NCBI GenBank assembly: GCA_024636345.1
Contig: JAGXHG010000008.1
Span: forward strand, 124,001 to 188,000
Direction of reading: 5' to 3'
Source: Desulfobulbaceae bacterium
Lineage (GTDB): Bacteria; Desulfobacterota; Desulfobulbia; Desulfobulbales; Desulfocapsaceae
Length of the DNA: 64,000 nucleotides
In this document: positions 7,971 to 17,716 of the stretch, one piece after another
Layout of the letters: each line of letters opens with the position of its first letter
How positions within the stretch are numbered: position 1 is the first letter of the stretch
Notes under the pieces: model-generated
Seen by the model: only the letters and a program-made list of their open reading frames with translations
Databases searched by the model: none
Told to the model about the DNA's origin: nothing
Program-made: the position numbers and the translations under genes

Positions 7971-9965
7971 ATGACTGCCAACCTGCCCCCTGAAGATCTC
8001 CTGTTCAAGATCAAAGAACTGGAAGAAAAAAATCACGGCCTCGTTCAAAAAAACGATCAACTCAGCAAAGAGCTGGATCGATACCGCTTACTCATTGACA
8101 GTGCCAGTGACCTTATCCACAGTGTGACTCCAGAAGGGGGATTTCTCTATACCAATCAGGCCTGGCGCGATACCCTCGGATACACTGAAGAAGATCTTCA
8201 GCAATTGTCACTCATGGATATTGTCGATAATAGTTGTAAAGGCAAATGCAACTTTATCTTTAAGAGCTTGATGAACGGCGAAAAGATTGGCCGCAATGCC
8301 ACCACCTTTGTAACCAAAAATGGCCAAAGTGTGATCGTGGAAGGCCGTTGCTCCACCCATTTTGAAAATGGCAAACCACTCTTCATGACCGGAATTTTCA
8401 GGGACATGACCGATCATACCCGCAACGAACTGGCCTTGCTGGAGAGCGAAAAAAAATACAAAAACCTCTTTGAAAACTCTTCAGACCTGATCCAGATCGT
8501 CAAGCCCGACGGCAATTTTCTCTATGTGAACCCGGCCTGGCGGGAGACATTCGGCTACAGCGAAGAAGAGATTCCTACCCTTTCCATCTTTGATCTGATC
8601 TCCGCCGACTGTCAAAGTCATTGTGAGAATACCTTTCAACAGGTCATCAGTGACCCGAAACTTCATTTTATCGACACGGTCTTCACCGCCAAAGACGGTA
8701 GACGAGTTATCATTGAAGGCAATGCCATCTGTAAATTTGAGGACGGCAAACCCATCTCCAGCCAATGTATCTTCCGTGATGTCACCGAAAAAAAGAAGAT
8801 GGTAGAAGAGCTGATCAAGGCCCAGAAACTGGAATCACTTGGTGTTCTTGCCGGTGGCATCGCCCACGATTTCAACAATATACTCACTGCGATCCTTGGC
8901 AATATCTCTTTGGCCAAGATGTACACCAATCCGCAGGATATTATTAGCGGCTATCTGGACAAAACAGAAAAAGCTTCCGTCAGGGCCAAGGGTCTGACCA
9001 AACAATTGCTTACCTTTTCCAAGGGCGGCGCGCCCATCAAAACGGTCACTACGCTCACCGAACTGATCAAAGACGCCACCAGCTTTGTCCTTAGAGGATC
9101 GAAGGTCAAATGCGATTACCATTTGGACAATGATCTCTGGGCCGTTGAAGCAGACGAGGGACAATTGAGTCAAGTCAGCCAGAATCTGGCCATCAACGCC
9201 AGTCAGGCCATGCCAAACGGCGGCACCATAACCATCCAGGGCAGCAACAAAACTCTTTCCCTGAATGAACATCCATCCCTTCCACCAGGCAGGTACATAG
9301 AGCTCCTTTTTCAAGACACCGGTACAGGGATTCCTCCTGAACATATCAACAAAATATTTGACCCTTATTTTTCCAGTAAAAGCACAGGATCTGGCCTGGG
9401 ACTGGCTATTTCCTACTCCATTGTCAAAAATCATGACGGCCTGATTACCGTGAGTTCCGAACTGGATCAGGGCACTGTTTTTTCCATTCTTCTGCCGGCA
9501 ACCCTGAAGCAAAATACCATGCAACCCCAAGTGCAAGAGAAGCTGCAGAAAGTTGCTGCCAAAAAAATTCTGGTCATGGATGACGACAAAACCATTCGAG
9601 AAATCATGGAGGCAATGCTCACTTTTATCGGATGCAGTGTGGTAGAGGCCTGTGATGGGAAGGAGGCAATCGCGCTTTACTTACAGGCAAAAAAGGAAGG
9701 CACCCCCTTTGATCTTGTCATTATGGATCTTACCATACCAGGAGGAATCGGTGGCAAGGAGGCCATTACCACTTTACTCGCCCTCGATCACACAGCCAAG
9801 GCGGTCGTATCCAGTGGCTACGCCAACGATCCCATCATGGCAAACTATCAGGAATATGGCTTCTGTGGTGTTCTTTCCAAGCCATTCAAGATTGATGAAT
9901 TAAACAAAGTCATCGCCACCATTGTCCCCACCATTACTACACTCAGCGTTGATCATGCTCCTTGA
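7971..9965 (+). CDS. Hybrid sensor histidine kinase: PAS-PAS-HisKA-HATPase-receiver
   Basis: A 664-residue, apparently cytoplasmic kinase with no clear membrane segment. A short coiled coil (1-35) leads into two tandem PAS domains (about 36-150 and 160-280). They are near duplicates sharing the pattern 'DLI.....GNFLYVNPAWRE'. Then come HisKA with the phospho-acceptor His in GIAHDFNNIL (about 302), a HATPase with GSGLGLAISY (about 478), and a C-terminal receiver (about 535-655) with acidic residues in VMDDDK and phospho-acceptor Asp in VIMDLTIPGG. The start follows a good AGAGGAG ribosome site. Hybrid kinases usually pass phosphate to a partner not coded nearby; none is seen here. Its last codons overlap the start of the ABC ATPase gene. 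Confidence 0.9.
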   Translation: MTANLPPEDLLFKIKELEEKNHGLVQKNDQLSKELDRYRLLIDSASDLIHSVTPEGGFLYTNQAWRDTLGYTEEDLQQLSLMDIVDNSCKGKCNFIFKSLMNGEKIGRNATTFVTKNGQSVIVEGRCSTHFENGKPLFMTGIFRDMTDHTRNELALLESEKKYKNLFENSSDLIQIVKPDGNFLYVNPAWRETFGYSEEEIPTLSIFDLISADCQSHCENTFQQVISDPKLHFIDTVFTAKDGRRVIIEGNAICKFEDGKPISSQCIFRDVTEKKKMVEELIKAQKLESLGVLAGGIAHDFNNILTAILGNISLAKMYTNPQDIISGYLDKTEKASVRAKGLTKQLLTFSKGGAPIKTVTTLTELIKDATSFVLRGSKVKCDYHLDNDLWAVEADEGQLSQVSQNLAINASQAMPNGGTITIQGSNKTLSLNEHPSLPPGRYIELLFQDTGTGIPPEHINKIFDPYFSSKSTGSGLGLAISYSIVKNHDGLITVSSELDQGTVFSILLPATLKQNTMQPQVQEKLQKVAAKKILVMDDDKTIREIMEAMLTFIGCSVVEACDGKEAIALYLQAKKEGTPFDLVIMDLTIPGGIGGKEAITTLLALDHTAKAVVSSGYANDPIMANYQEYGFCGVLSKPFKIDELNKVIATIVPTITTLSVDHAP

Positions 9966-11562
9966 GATAGAGAAACTGAATGTGAGTTTTACCCTCGACA
10001 CCGGCCGACAGCACCCCGAGGTAAATCAGGTACTGCATGATGTGTCCCTCTCGGTTGACCAGGGTTCAACCGTAGCCCTGGTCGGAGAATCAGGATCGGG
10101 TAAATCGGTAACCGCCCTCTCGATCCTGCGGCTGCTTGAAGAGGGAAGCCAAGTGCACAGTTCAGGTCGCATAAATTTCGAGGGAAAGAACGTTCTTACC
10201 CTGGATGACCGGCAATTACGGGCCATCCGTGGCAATCGTATCGCCATGATATTTCAGGAACCGATGACCTCGCTCAATCCGGTCTACACTATCGGCAATC
10301 AACTGATTGAGCCCCTGCTTCTGCACCGATCCCTGACCAAAAATGAGGCAGAGAAGGAAGCCATCCGCCTCCTTGATCGTACCGGTATCGACACCCCGGA
10401 GGCACGCCTCCACACCTATCCGCATCAGCTCTCAGGAGGGCAACGGCAACGGGTGATGATCGCCATGGCCCTTGCCTGCCGCCCATCCCTACTCATTGCC
10501 GATGAACCGACAACCGCACTTGACGTGACTATCCAGGCTCAGATCCTTGACCTGATCCGTGACCTGCAGGATGAGTTTAAAATGGCACTGCTTCTGATCA
10601 CCCACGATTTGGCCATGGTCAGACAGATCGCCGATCACGTTCATATCATGCAGAACGGGAGGATTATCGAACACGGCCCGACTCAAACCCTTCTGAACAA
10701 ACCGCAACACCCTTACACCATCCACCTCCTACAATCAATTCCTCAGAGTAGCCCAAAAGAGAAACAAGAGCAGAAGCCCCTTCTCAGCCTCAAGGGCCTC
10801 GGCTGCCATTTTCATCTCAAGGATGGCTGGAGTGGTTTTCTCAAGAGGAAGATCAAGACCATCAAGGCCGTTGACGATGTCACCCTGACACTCAATCAGG
10901 GGACAACCTGCGGCGTGGTGGGAGAGTCAGGTTCAGGAAAGACCACACTCGGCATGGCCATTCTCAAACTGACCAAAAGCCATGGAGCGATTACCTTTGA
11001 CGGCCAGGATCTTCAGCAGCTCACAAACCGCCAGATGCGTCCCCTGCGCCGCGAACTGCAGGTGGTGTTCCAGGACCCTTTTTCCTCACTCTCTCCCCGC
11101 ATGACCGTGGAGCAGATTGTGGAAGAGGGAATGCGGGTACACGGGCTGGGCGGCACCGCACACCAACGCCACAAGATCGTGACCGAGACCTTAATCGAGG
11201 TAGGACTCAGTCCGGAGATGGCCTATCGCTATCCCCACGAATTTTCCGGCGGTCAACGTCAGCGCATCGCCATTGCCCGCGCCATCGTCTTGAAACCACG
11301 ACTCCTGATCCTTGATGAGCCGACCTCGGCACTCGACATGACCATCCAGAAGCAGATCATCGACCTGCTTCTGGATCTGCAGCAACGTTACGGAATGACC
11401 TACCTCTTTATTTCTCATGACCTGCGAGTGATCCGGGCCATGGCTGATCAGGTGGCAGTGATGCAACATGGCCGCATTGTTGAGGCAGGACCAGCCCGGG
11501 AGGTCTTTGCCGCCCCTAAACATGCCTACACCCGGAGGTTGTTCGAGGCGGCGCTGCACTAA
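9955..11562 (+). CDS. Peptide-type ABC transporter with two fused ATPase domains (YejF/OppDF type)
   Basis: A protein of about 535 residues containing two complete ABC ATPases in tandem. Domain 1 has Walker [13 protein letters not shown], signature [15 protein letters not shown] and Walker [13 protein letters not shown]. Domain 2 has [27 protein letters not shown] and [12 protein letters not shown]. Both end in oligopeptide/dipeptide-transporter C-terminal patterns, so the protein resembles an OppD-OppF fusion such as YejF, which energises peptide uptake. I chose ATG 9955 over the TTG at 9922 because it gives a short 11-nt overlap with the kinase stop and begins directly with the domain. No permease or binding protein lies next to it, so its membrane partners must be elsewhere or absent. 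Confidence 0.9.
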   Translation: MLLEIEKLNVSFTLDTGRQHPEVNQVLHDVSLSVDQGSTVALVGESGSGKSVTALSILRLLEEGSQVHSSGRINFEGKNVLTLDDRQLRAIRGNRIAMIFQEPMTSLNPVYTIGNQLIEPLLLHRSLTKNEAEKEAIRLLDRTGIDTPEARLHTYPHQLSGGQRQRVMIAMALACRPSLLIADEPTTALDVTIQAQILDLIRDLQDEFKMALLLITHDLAMVRQIADHVHIMQNGRIIEHGPTQTLLNKPQHPYTIHLLQSIPQSSPKEKQEQKPLLSLKGLGCHFHLKDGWSGFLKRKIKTIKAVDDVTLTLNQGTTCGVVGESGSGKTTLGMAILKLTKSHGAITFDGQDLQQLTNRQMRPLRRELQVVFQDPFSSLSPRMTVEQIVEEGMRVHGLGGTAHQRHKIVTETLIEVGLSPEMAYRYPHEFSGGQRQRIAIARAIVLKPRLLILDEPTSALDMTIQKQIIDLLLDLQQRYGMTYLFISHDLRVIRAMADQVAVMQHGRIVEAGPAREVFAAPKHAYTRRLFEAALH

Positions 11563-11635
11563 GCAAAAAACACCTTGAGGTCAAGAAGATGGCTCATCAG
11601 GATGAAGCGCCGAGCGATAAACCCAAGGCCACCTC
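11563..11635. other. Short convergent intergenic region
   Basis: 73 bp between the stop of the two-ATPase ABC gene and the stop of the ThiC-like gene on the other strand. No strong hairpin followed by a T-run was seen. Confidence 0.4.
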
Positions 11636-12964
11636 TTATTTACAACCTGACGTCCTCTTATCCCCCTTGATATCATCCTCAAAGAGAGATAGCCCCCGCT
11701 CCATGGCACAGAAATCGCCGCACATGGTGCAAGTACCACTGTTTTCAGGCATCCGGCTATCTCTTACCTCCTGGGCCTTTTCCGGGAACATAAGCAAAGG
11801 AAAATGTTCTTTCCAATTGGTATCACGCCGACTAAGGGCCACCTTTTTTTCCTGCTCACGGCGATCCGGATACTTGGCAATATCGCCAATTCTGGCGGCC
11901 AGCCTTGTGGCCCGCACCCCTTCCCGCACATCATCTTCATTGGGCAAGGCCAGATGTTCGGCTGGCGTTATATAACAGATGAGATCAGCGCCAAAACGAG
12001 CGGAGCTGGCCGCACCGATGGCTGCGGTGATGTGATCATAGCCAGCTCCTGAATCGGCGGGTAGTGGTCCGAGCACATAGTAGGGTGCGCCGCCGCTCAT
12101 CCGTTTTTCCAGCATAATATTGCCTTCAATCTCATCAAGAGGCACATGGCCCGGCCCCTCCACCATCATCTGACAGCCCATGTCACGGCCGATCTCAGCC
12201 AGTTCACAGTTAATCACCATCTCCGCCATCTGGGCCCGGTCATGGCTGTCATGGATGGCCCCGGCCCGGATACCGTTGCCAAGCGAGAGTACTGCGTCAT
12301 ACTTCTTCATCAGGGTGCACACTCGGTCAAATTGCTCATAAAGAGGATTTTCCCGATTATTATACTCCATCCACGAGACCATAAAAGTGCCACCTTTGGA
12401 GACCAGGCCTCCATAGCGATAGCCCTGCTTGCGCAGCCTCTCGATGGAGAAACGGTTGATCCCGCAATGGATGGCCATGAACGAGATCCCGTCTGCAAGC
12501 TGGCGCTCAATCAACTCAAAAAGATACTCACTATCCAGTTTATTAGGGTTATGATATTTGCGGCTGGCCTCGGAAAAGGCCTGATATAGAGGCACATTGC
12601 CGACAGGCAGATTACAGGATCCAAGAACTTGTCGGCGTACCAGATCAAGATCACCGCCGGTGGAAAGCTCCATAAGGGTGTCAGCCTGTTCAGCCTCAGC
12701 CACTTTGGCCTTGCGCACTTCCAGCTCAATATCCGAGATATCGGAGGAGGTGCCGATGGAGGCATTCACCTTGGTCCTCAACCCCTTGCCGATTCCGACC
12801 ACCTTCTGGAAGGGCCGGTTGGGATGGACGGCAATGACAATATGACCATCCGCCACCCGCTGGCGGATGGTTTCCGGATCAAGGCCATAGCCTTCATCCT
12901 GGGCTACTTTTTTCATCGCCTCGGTAATGATGCCTTCACGTGCCAATTCTATCTGGGTCTTCAT
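11636..12964 (-). CDS. bzaF: ThiC-family radical SAM enzyme, probably BzaF (5-hydroxybenzimidazole synthase)
   Basis: This 442-residue protein has the ThiC fold signatures ASIGTSSD, LSTGGDLD, EGPGHVP, GYDHITAAIGA and YITPAEHLALP, and a C-terminal [4Fe-4S] cluster motif in TCTMCGDFCAM. Several positions differ from typical ThiC as I recall it: GNGIRAGAIHD where ThiC has GDGLRPG, NLPVGNVPLYQAF, and a CX2CX3C cysteine spacing rather than CX2CX4C. The gene sits behind a cobalamin riboswitch with a terminator, not a thiamine riboswitch. ThiC makes the pyrimidine of thiamine from aminoimidazole ribotide; the paralogue BzaF makes 5-hydroxybenzimidazole, a lower ligand of B12, from the same substrate. 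Sequence departures plus B12 control point to BzaF. Thiamine ThiC remains the alternative. Confidence 0.8.
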   Translation of the reverse strand: MKTQIELAREGIITEAMKKVAQDEGYGLDPETIRQRVADGHIVIAVHPNRPFQKVVGIGKGLRTKVNASIGTSSDISDIELEVRKAKVAEAEQADTLMELSTGGDLDLVRRQVLGSCNLPVGNVPLYQAFSEASRKYHNPNKLDSEYLFELIERQLADGISFMAIHCGINRFSIERLRKQGYRYGGLVSKGGTFMVSWMEYNNRENPLYEQFDRVCTLMKKYDAVLSLGNGIRAGAIHDSHDRAQMAEMVINCELAEIGRDMGCQMMVEGPGHVPLDEIEGNIMLEKRMSGGAPYYVLGPLPADSGAGYDHITAAIGAASSARFGADLICYITPAEHLALPNEDDVREGVRATRLAARIGDIAKYPDRREQEKKVALSRRDTNWKEHFPLLMFPEKAQEVRDSRMPENSGTCTMCGDFCAMERGLSLFEDDIKGDKRTSGCK

Positions 12965-12998
12965 GGTCGATCTTCCTTTTTTAACTTTCGTCCGGGCA

Positions 12999-13053
12999 TA
13001 AAAAAAGTCCGTACCACGCCTCAGAGATCACTCCCTAGACGCAATACGGACTT
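12999..13053 (-). terminator. Rho-independent terminator, expression platform of the cobalamin riboswitch
   Basis: Read on the minus strand, the arm AAGTCCGTA (13053-13045) pairs perfectly with TACGGACTT (13013-13005) and is followed directly by a T-run (13006-13000). It lies between the riboswitch and the ThiC-like start, the place where an OFF-switch would stop transcription when cobalamin binds. Confidence 0.85.
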
Positions 13054-13062
13054 CTATGGACA

Positions 13063-13268
13063 AGAATTCCTTTTTCTTCCGGCAGGTCTTCTGACTCACG
13101 GATCAACCTCAGACCACGCCTTCCCACCCATCATCCGGTTGCCCGAATCAAAGACAGTGACATCATGCGATCTTTGTCCCCGCTTACAGCGTTGGCCCAA
13201 CGTTACGGTTTTGCACCGTATTCCCTTTTCACCGACCTGAAAATCAGGACGACACCGGAAGAATTCCT
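13063..13268 (-). promoter_or_regulatory. Cobalamin (adenosylcobalamin) riboswitch
   Basis: On the minus strand the core elements of the class occur in order: GGGAATACGGTGCAAAACCG (13225-13206), then GCTGTAAGCGGGG, then GGGTGGGAAGGCG and the B12-box-like AGTCAGAAGACCTGCC (13096-13081). The outer P1 stem is visible as GAATTCTTCCGG at the 5' end, pairing with CCGGAAG and GGAATTC at the 3' end. The class binds cobalamins and usually switches off B12 synthesis or transport genes. A terminator follows 10 bp downstream, then the ThiC-like gene. Confidence 0.92.
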
Positions 13269-13459
13269 TTACAAAATATCATTTAATAATCGAGAGCACT
13301 GTAGCCAATGATCAGCAAAATGTAAAGAAAAGGAAAGACCATTCTTGCAATCAAATGGCAGGATAGCTATACATGACTAGTGGAAGAAATTACGTACCTT
13401 TTTATTGACCATAAAAAATGTTTATGAATTTTCCAAACCGCAGATAAAGAGATAAAATC

Positions 13460-15298
13460 ATGTTTCCTCCTGACCTTCTCGCCTCTATCCCCCATTCTCC
13501 AGGGGTTTATCTGATGCTGGATAAAAAAGCCGGCGTCCTCTACGTTGGAAAGGCCAAAGATCTGCGCAAGCGGCTGGCCTCCTACGCACGACTGGCTGAA
13601 TCGACACAGGGTAAAACGGCCGTCATGCTCTCCCATGTCCACAAGATAGATACCCTGCTCACCCGCACCGAAAAAGAGGCGCTCATCCTTGAGGCCTCAC
13701 TGATCAAAAAACATCGCCCCAGATACAATATCGTCCTCCGTGATGACAAAAATTACCCCCTGCTCAAGGTCACGGTCCATGAAGAATGGCCGCGGGTGTT
13801 GATGACCAGACGAAGAAAAAAAGACGGAGCCCGCTATTTCGGTCCCTACTCCTCCTCTTCAGCCATGTGGGCAACGCTCAAACTGCTCGCCTCAATTTTC
13901 CCTTTGAGAAGATGTAAAACCAGTCAGGTCCAAGCCAGGACACGTCCATGTCTCAATGGACAGATGCACAACTGCCTGGCTCCCTGCATGGGCCTGACCG
14001 AACGAGCCGAATATCAGAAGATGGTGTCCAGGATCATCATGGTACTGGAAGGTCATAACCGGGAGCTGATCACTTCCATGGGCCAGCAGATGGCCGAGGC
14101 CGCGCACGACCTGGAGTTTGAGCGGGCAGCCCTGATCCGTGACCAGATGCAGGCCCTGTCCCGAACCCTGGAAAAACAGGTGATCGTGGCATCCCATTCC
14201 CGGGATCAGGATATTTTTGGCCTGGCCAGAAAAGATGCCTCACTGGCCCTCGCTATCCTCTTGGTCAGAAACGGGACAATCAGCGGGAGCCGCACATTTT
14301 TCCTCTCTGACCCTATTGGCGATGACGCTAGCATCCTCTCCCAGGTTCTGAATCAGTACTACTATCAGGGTGACAACCTACCCCAAGAGATCCTCCTCCC
14401 CTGTGAACCCGAGGATAAAGAGCTTCTGAGTGAGCGCCTGAGCGACTTGCGCGGAGAGCTAGTTCATCTCCAAATTCCACAGCGCGGTGATCGCCTGCAG
14501 CTCATCACCATGGCCAATGCCAATGCCAGCCATGTTTTTGCCGAACGTGACAAAAAAGAACAATCCTGGCAGACACTCGCTGACTTCATGGTCAAAAGCC
14601 TGCATCTGAGTCGCCCCCCTGAAACTATTGAATGTCTTGATATCTCCAACACTTCCGGCCAGCTGGCGGTAGGCTCACTGGTCTGCTTTAAACAGGGGGA
14701 ACCAGACAGGCGTCATTTCAGACACTATAAGATCCGTACCGTTGATGGTCCCGATGATTATGCGATGATGGGAGAAGTGCTGGAACGAAGGCTTAAACGT
14801 GGGCTCGCGGAAAATGACCTGCCTGACCTCCTGATGGTGGATGGCGGACGCGGCCAGTTGGGAATAGCCATGCGTGTGGCCCGCGAACTAGGAGTTGAAG
14901 ATGCTCAGGACATGAACTGGCTCGGAATAGCCAAGGAAAAAGAGGAAGAAGGGGAAAAGTTGTATAAACCTGGCCGAAAAAATCCCATTATCCTGCCGGC
15001 CCACAATCCAGTGCTACTCTATCTCATGCGGATACGGGATGAATCACATCGCTACGGGGTAATTTTTCACCGCAAGTTGCGCAATAAATCAACTCTGGCC
15101 TCTGAGCTTGACACCATCAACGGCATTGGGCCCAAGAAAAAACAAGCCCTGCTCAAGACCCTCGGAAGCCTTAAACAAATCAAACTGGCCTCTGAAGAAA
15201 AGCTGGCCCGAGTTCCAGGAATCGGCCATGAACTGGCTCGAGAAATCCGCCACCATTTCCATGAGGATACTCAACAAACAGAGCAGGGTGAGAGATAA
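13460..15298 (+). CDS. uvrC: UvrC, excinuclease ABC subunit C
   Basis: A 612-residue protein of normal family length. The N-terminal GIY-YIG nuclease domain (about residues 10-95) contains GVYLMLDKKAGVLYVGKAKD. A UVR (UvrB-binding) motif lies near residues 205-240, followed by the RNase H-like second nuclease domain with DISNTSGQLAVGS and MVDGGRGQLG. The C-terminal helix-hairpin-helix pair contains GIGPKKKQALLKTLGS and VPGIGHELA. With UvrA and UvrB it makes both incisions in nucleotide excision repair. A small [2Fe-2S] protein begins one base after its stop, so the two are probably co-transcribed. Confidence 0.97.
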   Translation: MFPPDLLASIPHSPGVYLMLDKKAGVLYVGKAKDLRKRLASYARLAESTQGKTAVMLSHVHKIDTLLTRTEKEALILEASLIKKHRPRYNIVLRDDKNYPLLKVTVHEEWPRVLMTRRRKKDGARYFGPYSSSSAMWATLKLLASIFPLRRCKTSQVQARTRPCLNGQMHNCLAPCMGLTERAEYQKMVSRIIMVLEGHNRELITSMGQQMAEAAHDLEFERAALIRDQMQALSRTLEKQVIVASHSRDQDIFGLARKDASLALAILLVRNGTISGSRTFFLSDPIGDDASILSQVLNQYYYQGDNLPQEILLPCEPEDKELLSERLSDLRGELVHLQIPQRGDRLQLITMANANASHVFAERDKKEQSWQTLADFMVKSLHLSRPPETIECLDISNTSGQLAVGSLVCFKQGEPDRRHFRHYKIRTVDGPDDYAMMGEVLERRLKRGLAENDLPDLLMVDGGRGQLGIAMRVARELGVEDAQDMNWLGIAKEKEEEGEKLYKPGRKNPIILPAHNPVLLYLMRIRDESHRYGVIFHRKLRNKSTLASELDTINGIGPKKKQALLKTLGSLKQIKLASEEKLARVPGIGHELAREIRHHFHEDTQQTEQGER

Positions 15299-15299
15299 G

Positions 15300-15509
15300 A
15301 TGACCACCGAAGAAGAAATCATTACCCGGATGAAACCCGGCTGCATCTGCAAAGGGATTAAACTGCGCCGGATCATTGAGGCTATTGAAGACGGGGCCAC
15401 AAGCTATGAGGAAATAGCCAAAGTCACAGGCATCGGCGGCGGTTCCTGCAACTCAAAACGCTGCAGGCAAAAGATTGCAGCTCTGTTAAAAAAGAGCGCG
15501 CTCGTTTAA
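15300..15509 (+). CDS. BFD-like [2Fe-2S]-binding domain protein
   Basis: A 69-residue protein starting one base after the uvrC stop. It has the four-cysteine pattern of the bacterioferritin-associated ferredoxin domain: CIC near residue 15 and CNSKRC near residue 51. Between them is the helical segment ATSYEEIAKVTGIGGG typical of the fold. Stand-alone BFD proteins can accept electrons for iron release from bacterioferritin, and the same domain occurs in nitrite reductase and NifU-type proteins. No bacterioferritin gene is nearby, so the partner is unknown. Its stop overlaps the stop of the convergent kinase gene. Confidence 0.8.
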   Translation: MTTEEEIITRMKPGCICKGIKLRRIIEAIEDGATSYEEIAKVTGIGGGSCNSKRCRQKIAALLKKSALV

Positions 15510-17716
15510 GTTTTTAATATTTCCTGAACCGTTCGTCCAAGTTGCGTTACAGTATAAGGTTTTTTAATAAAACCTTCAGCCCCGAGCTGGTATGCCTTTA
15601 CCACATCCTCGTTCTCTGAATAGCCACTGACAATAATCGCTTTTTGACCAGGATACCTCTTGATGACTTCTGCGTATGTCTGACAACCATTCATGCCTGG
15701 TTCCATCAACATATCCATCAGGATGAGATCCACAGCGCCATTCTCCAAAGAGGCAACCGCCTCCTCGCCTGAAGCGACAGCACTGGCTGTATAGTCAAGC
15801 AGTCTCAACATCTTTACAGAGATATCACGCTGCAGGGCATCATCATCTACAACCAGAATATTCTCTCCCTGCCCTTTCAGGATCTCCAAGTCAACACTCA
15901 GCCCCCCCCTTTCACTGATCTGCCCTTTACTCACTGGGAAATACAGGGTAAACGAAGACCCCTTGCTGTTACTCTCAACAGTAACAGTGCCCTTATGATC
16001 CTGCATTGTGTTCCAGACTATAGCCAGCCCCAGACCGGTTCCACTGCGCCCCAGCTTTTTCTTGGTATAAAAGGGTTCAAAAATCCGATGCCTGTCGATA
16101 TTATTAATTCCCGTGCCGGTATCACTCACCACCATCACCGCATTTTGTCCGGGAACTAGATGCAGACTAGCGGCATTTTCCGCATCCACATCTCTATTAC
16201 AAGTTGAGACCGAGACAGTACCTGGTCCCTGAATAGCCTCTGCGGCATTAAACAACAGATTCATCAGGCATTTTTTAACATGAACCACAGAACAGTCAAT
16301 ATTCATCAGATCAGGTGCCAACTCAGTGACAAACTTTATCTCGGGGTGGTGTGAAAGAAGTATCTGATGCTCAGGAGAACAAAGATACTCACGAATCGAA
16401 ATGTTCAGGTTTGCAGTCTCTTTCAGGCGAGCAACCCCTCTGGCCACCGTTAAAAGATCAGCAACCACTGCCGACGCCCGTTCACCAGACTCCTTAATAA
16501 TTTTAAGAGGCTCACAAAGATGATGATTTTCAGGTAATTGCTGGAGCAATAAATCTGGATATGTAACCACTCCAGCGAGAATATTATTGAGGTCATGGGC
16601 CACTCCACCTGCCATTTGGCCTATGATCTCCATTTTTTGTGATCTATGCAGTTGTGCCTCCAGTCTCATCCTTTCGGATTCTTCTTTCTTTCGATCTCGG
16701 ATATCCCTGTAGACACTTAATACCGCATCTTTATTATTAAAAAATATTTTCTTGGCTCTCAACTCCACAGGAATGATTTTTCCATCTCGTCGAACATGCT
16801 CCACTTCCAAGACAACAGAATCCTTCCTCTGTCCAAACAAGTCCTGGAGATAAGGGGATACCAGACCAACGGATACCGGGCTATTTATCTCCTGCGGTGT
16901 CATATGCAACAACTCTTTATATTCATACCCTAAACAATGACAGAGTTCTTCGTTAACCTTCAGGAAACGGCCTGCTGTGCCGATAATGGAAACGCCATCA
17001 TCATTGCTGTCAAAGAGTGTCCGATACTGCTGCTCGCTGTTTTTTAGTTTTTTCTCATTTTTTTCCCGGGCATTAACTTCGTTCTGTAATTCCGCGGTAC
17101 GTTCCAATACCTGCTGTTCCAATGCTGACTGGGCTTCCGTTAAAAATTTTCTCGCATCTTCACCGCTTTTTTCAAACATAAAGGCAAACAATGAAACTGT
17201 TAAAAATGACGGAATAAAACGAATAGCAAAATGCTGATCGTACAGGTTATTGTTGCCTGAGTATAAATCAAAAAAAAGAAACACAAGACAAGGAAGAGAA
17301 AAAAGTTCGATAACCAAGGCGCCACGATGTGCCCCAAGGAGAAAGAAAACAAAAAGTGGATAGGTATAAAGCCAGAGGAAGGCATGCTTAACTCCGGCTC
17401 CGGACATAAAAAAATACCAGAACAACAAGGTCATCAAGAATAAGCCGGAATAACAACAAAATCTATAACTACTCTTCCTTAAGAACAACAAAAGCGCAAT
17501 CAGTATCAAAGCAACAGAATAATCCAGCGTTCCCATCAGAAACTCATGTCGATACAAGGAGACGGATCCAAGAACAAACAGCATAAGAATGCCAATGCTG
17601 AATGTACTGAACATAAGAAGTATCTTTCTTGCAACTTCTCTATCGGAAATACTGCCGACATCAATCATGATAGAGTTGAAGATGTTATTCAGGATTTTTT
17701 GTCGAAAGAGTTGCAT
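15506..17716 (-). CDS. Membrane hybrid histidine kinase: multi-TM sensor-PAS-HisKA-HATPase-receiver
   Basis: A 736-residue protein. Residues about 25-180 hold around six hydrophobic helices, a MASE-like membrane sensor, with no large periplasmic loop. A short coiled coil (about 195-225) leads to a PAS domain (about 230-345). HisKA carries its phospho-acceptor in GVAHDLNNILAG (about 372), the HATPase has GTGLGLAIVWNT (about 548), and the C-terminal receiver (about 615-735) has acidic VVDDD and phospho-acceptor Asp in LILMDMLMEPGMNG. The start is preceded by a good AGGTGAG ribosome site. No cognate output regulator is adjacent. The membrane ligand cannot be predicted. Confidence 0.88.
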   Translation of the reverse strand: MQLFRQKILNNIFNSIMIDVGSISDREVARKILLMFSTFSIGILMLFVLGSVSLYRHEFLMGTLDYSVALILIALLLFLRKSSYRFCCYSGLFLMTLLFWYFFMSGAGVKHAFLWLYTYPLFVFFLLGAHRGALVIELFSLPCLVFLFFDLYSGNNNLYDQHFAIRFIPSFLTVSLFAFMFEKSGEDARKFLTEAQSALEQQVLERTAELQNEVNAREKNEKKLKNSEQQYRTLFDSNDDGVSIIGTAGRFLKVNEELCHCLGYEYKELLHMTPQEINSPVSVGLVSPYLQDLFGQRKDSVVLEVEHVRRDGKIIPVELRAKKIFFNNKDAVLSVYRDIRDRKKEESERMRLEAQLHRSQKMEIIGQMAGGVAHDLNNILAGVVTYPDLLLQQLPENHHLCEPLKIIKESGERASAVVADLLTVARGVARLKETANLNISIREYLCSPEHQILLSHHPEIKFVTELAPDLMNIDCSVVHVKKCLMNLLFNAAEAIQGPGTVSVSTCNRDVDAENAASLHLVPGQNAVMVVSDTGTGINNIDRHRIFEPFYTKKKLGRSGTGLGLAIVWNTMQDHKGTVTVESNSKGSSFTLYFPVSKGQISERGGLSVDLEILKGQGENILVVDDDALQRDISVKMLRLLDYTASAVASGEEAVASLENGAVDLILMDMLMEPGMNGCQTYAEVIKRYPGQKAIIVSGYSENEDVVKAYQLGAEGFIKKPYTVTQLGRTVQEILKT

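Noticed and set aside
8835-9536. 233-codon open frame on the minus strand inside the hybrid kinase gene
   Set aside because: It is fully antisense to conserved HisKA, HATPase and receiver motifs and has no recognisable domain.
12965-13268. Thiamine (TPP) riboswitch upstream of the ThiC-like gene
   Set aside because: No CTGAGA or ACCTGATCTGG-type THI-box elements are present; the sequence matches the cobalamin class instead.
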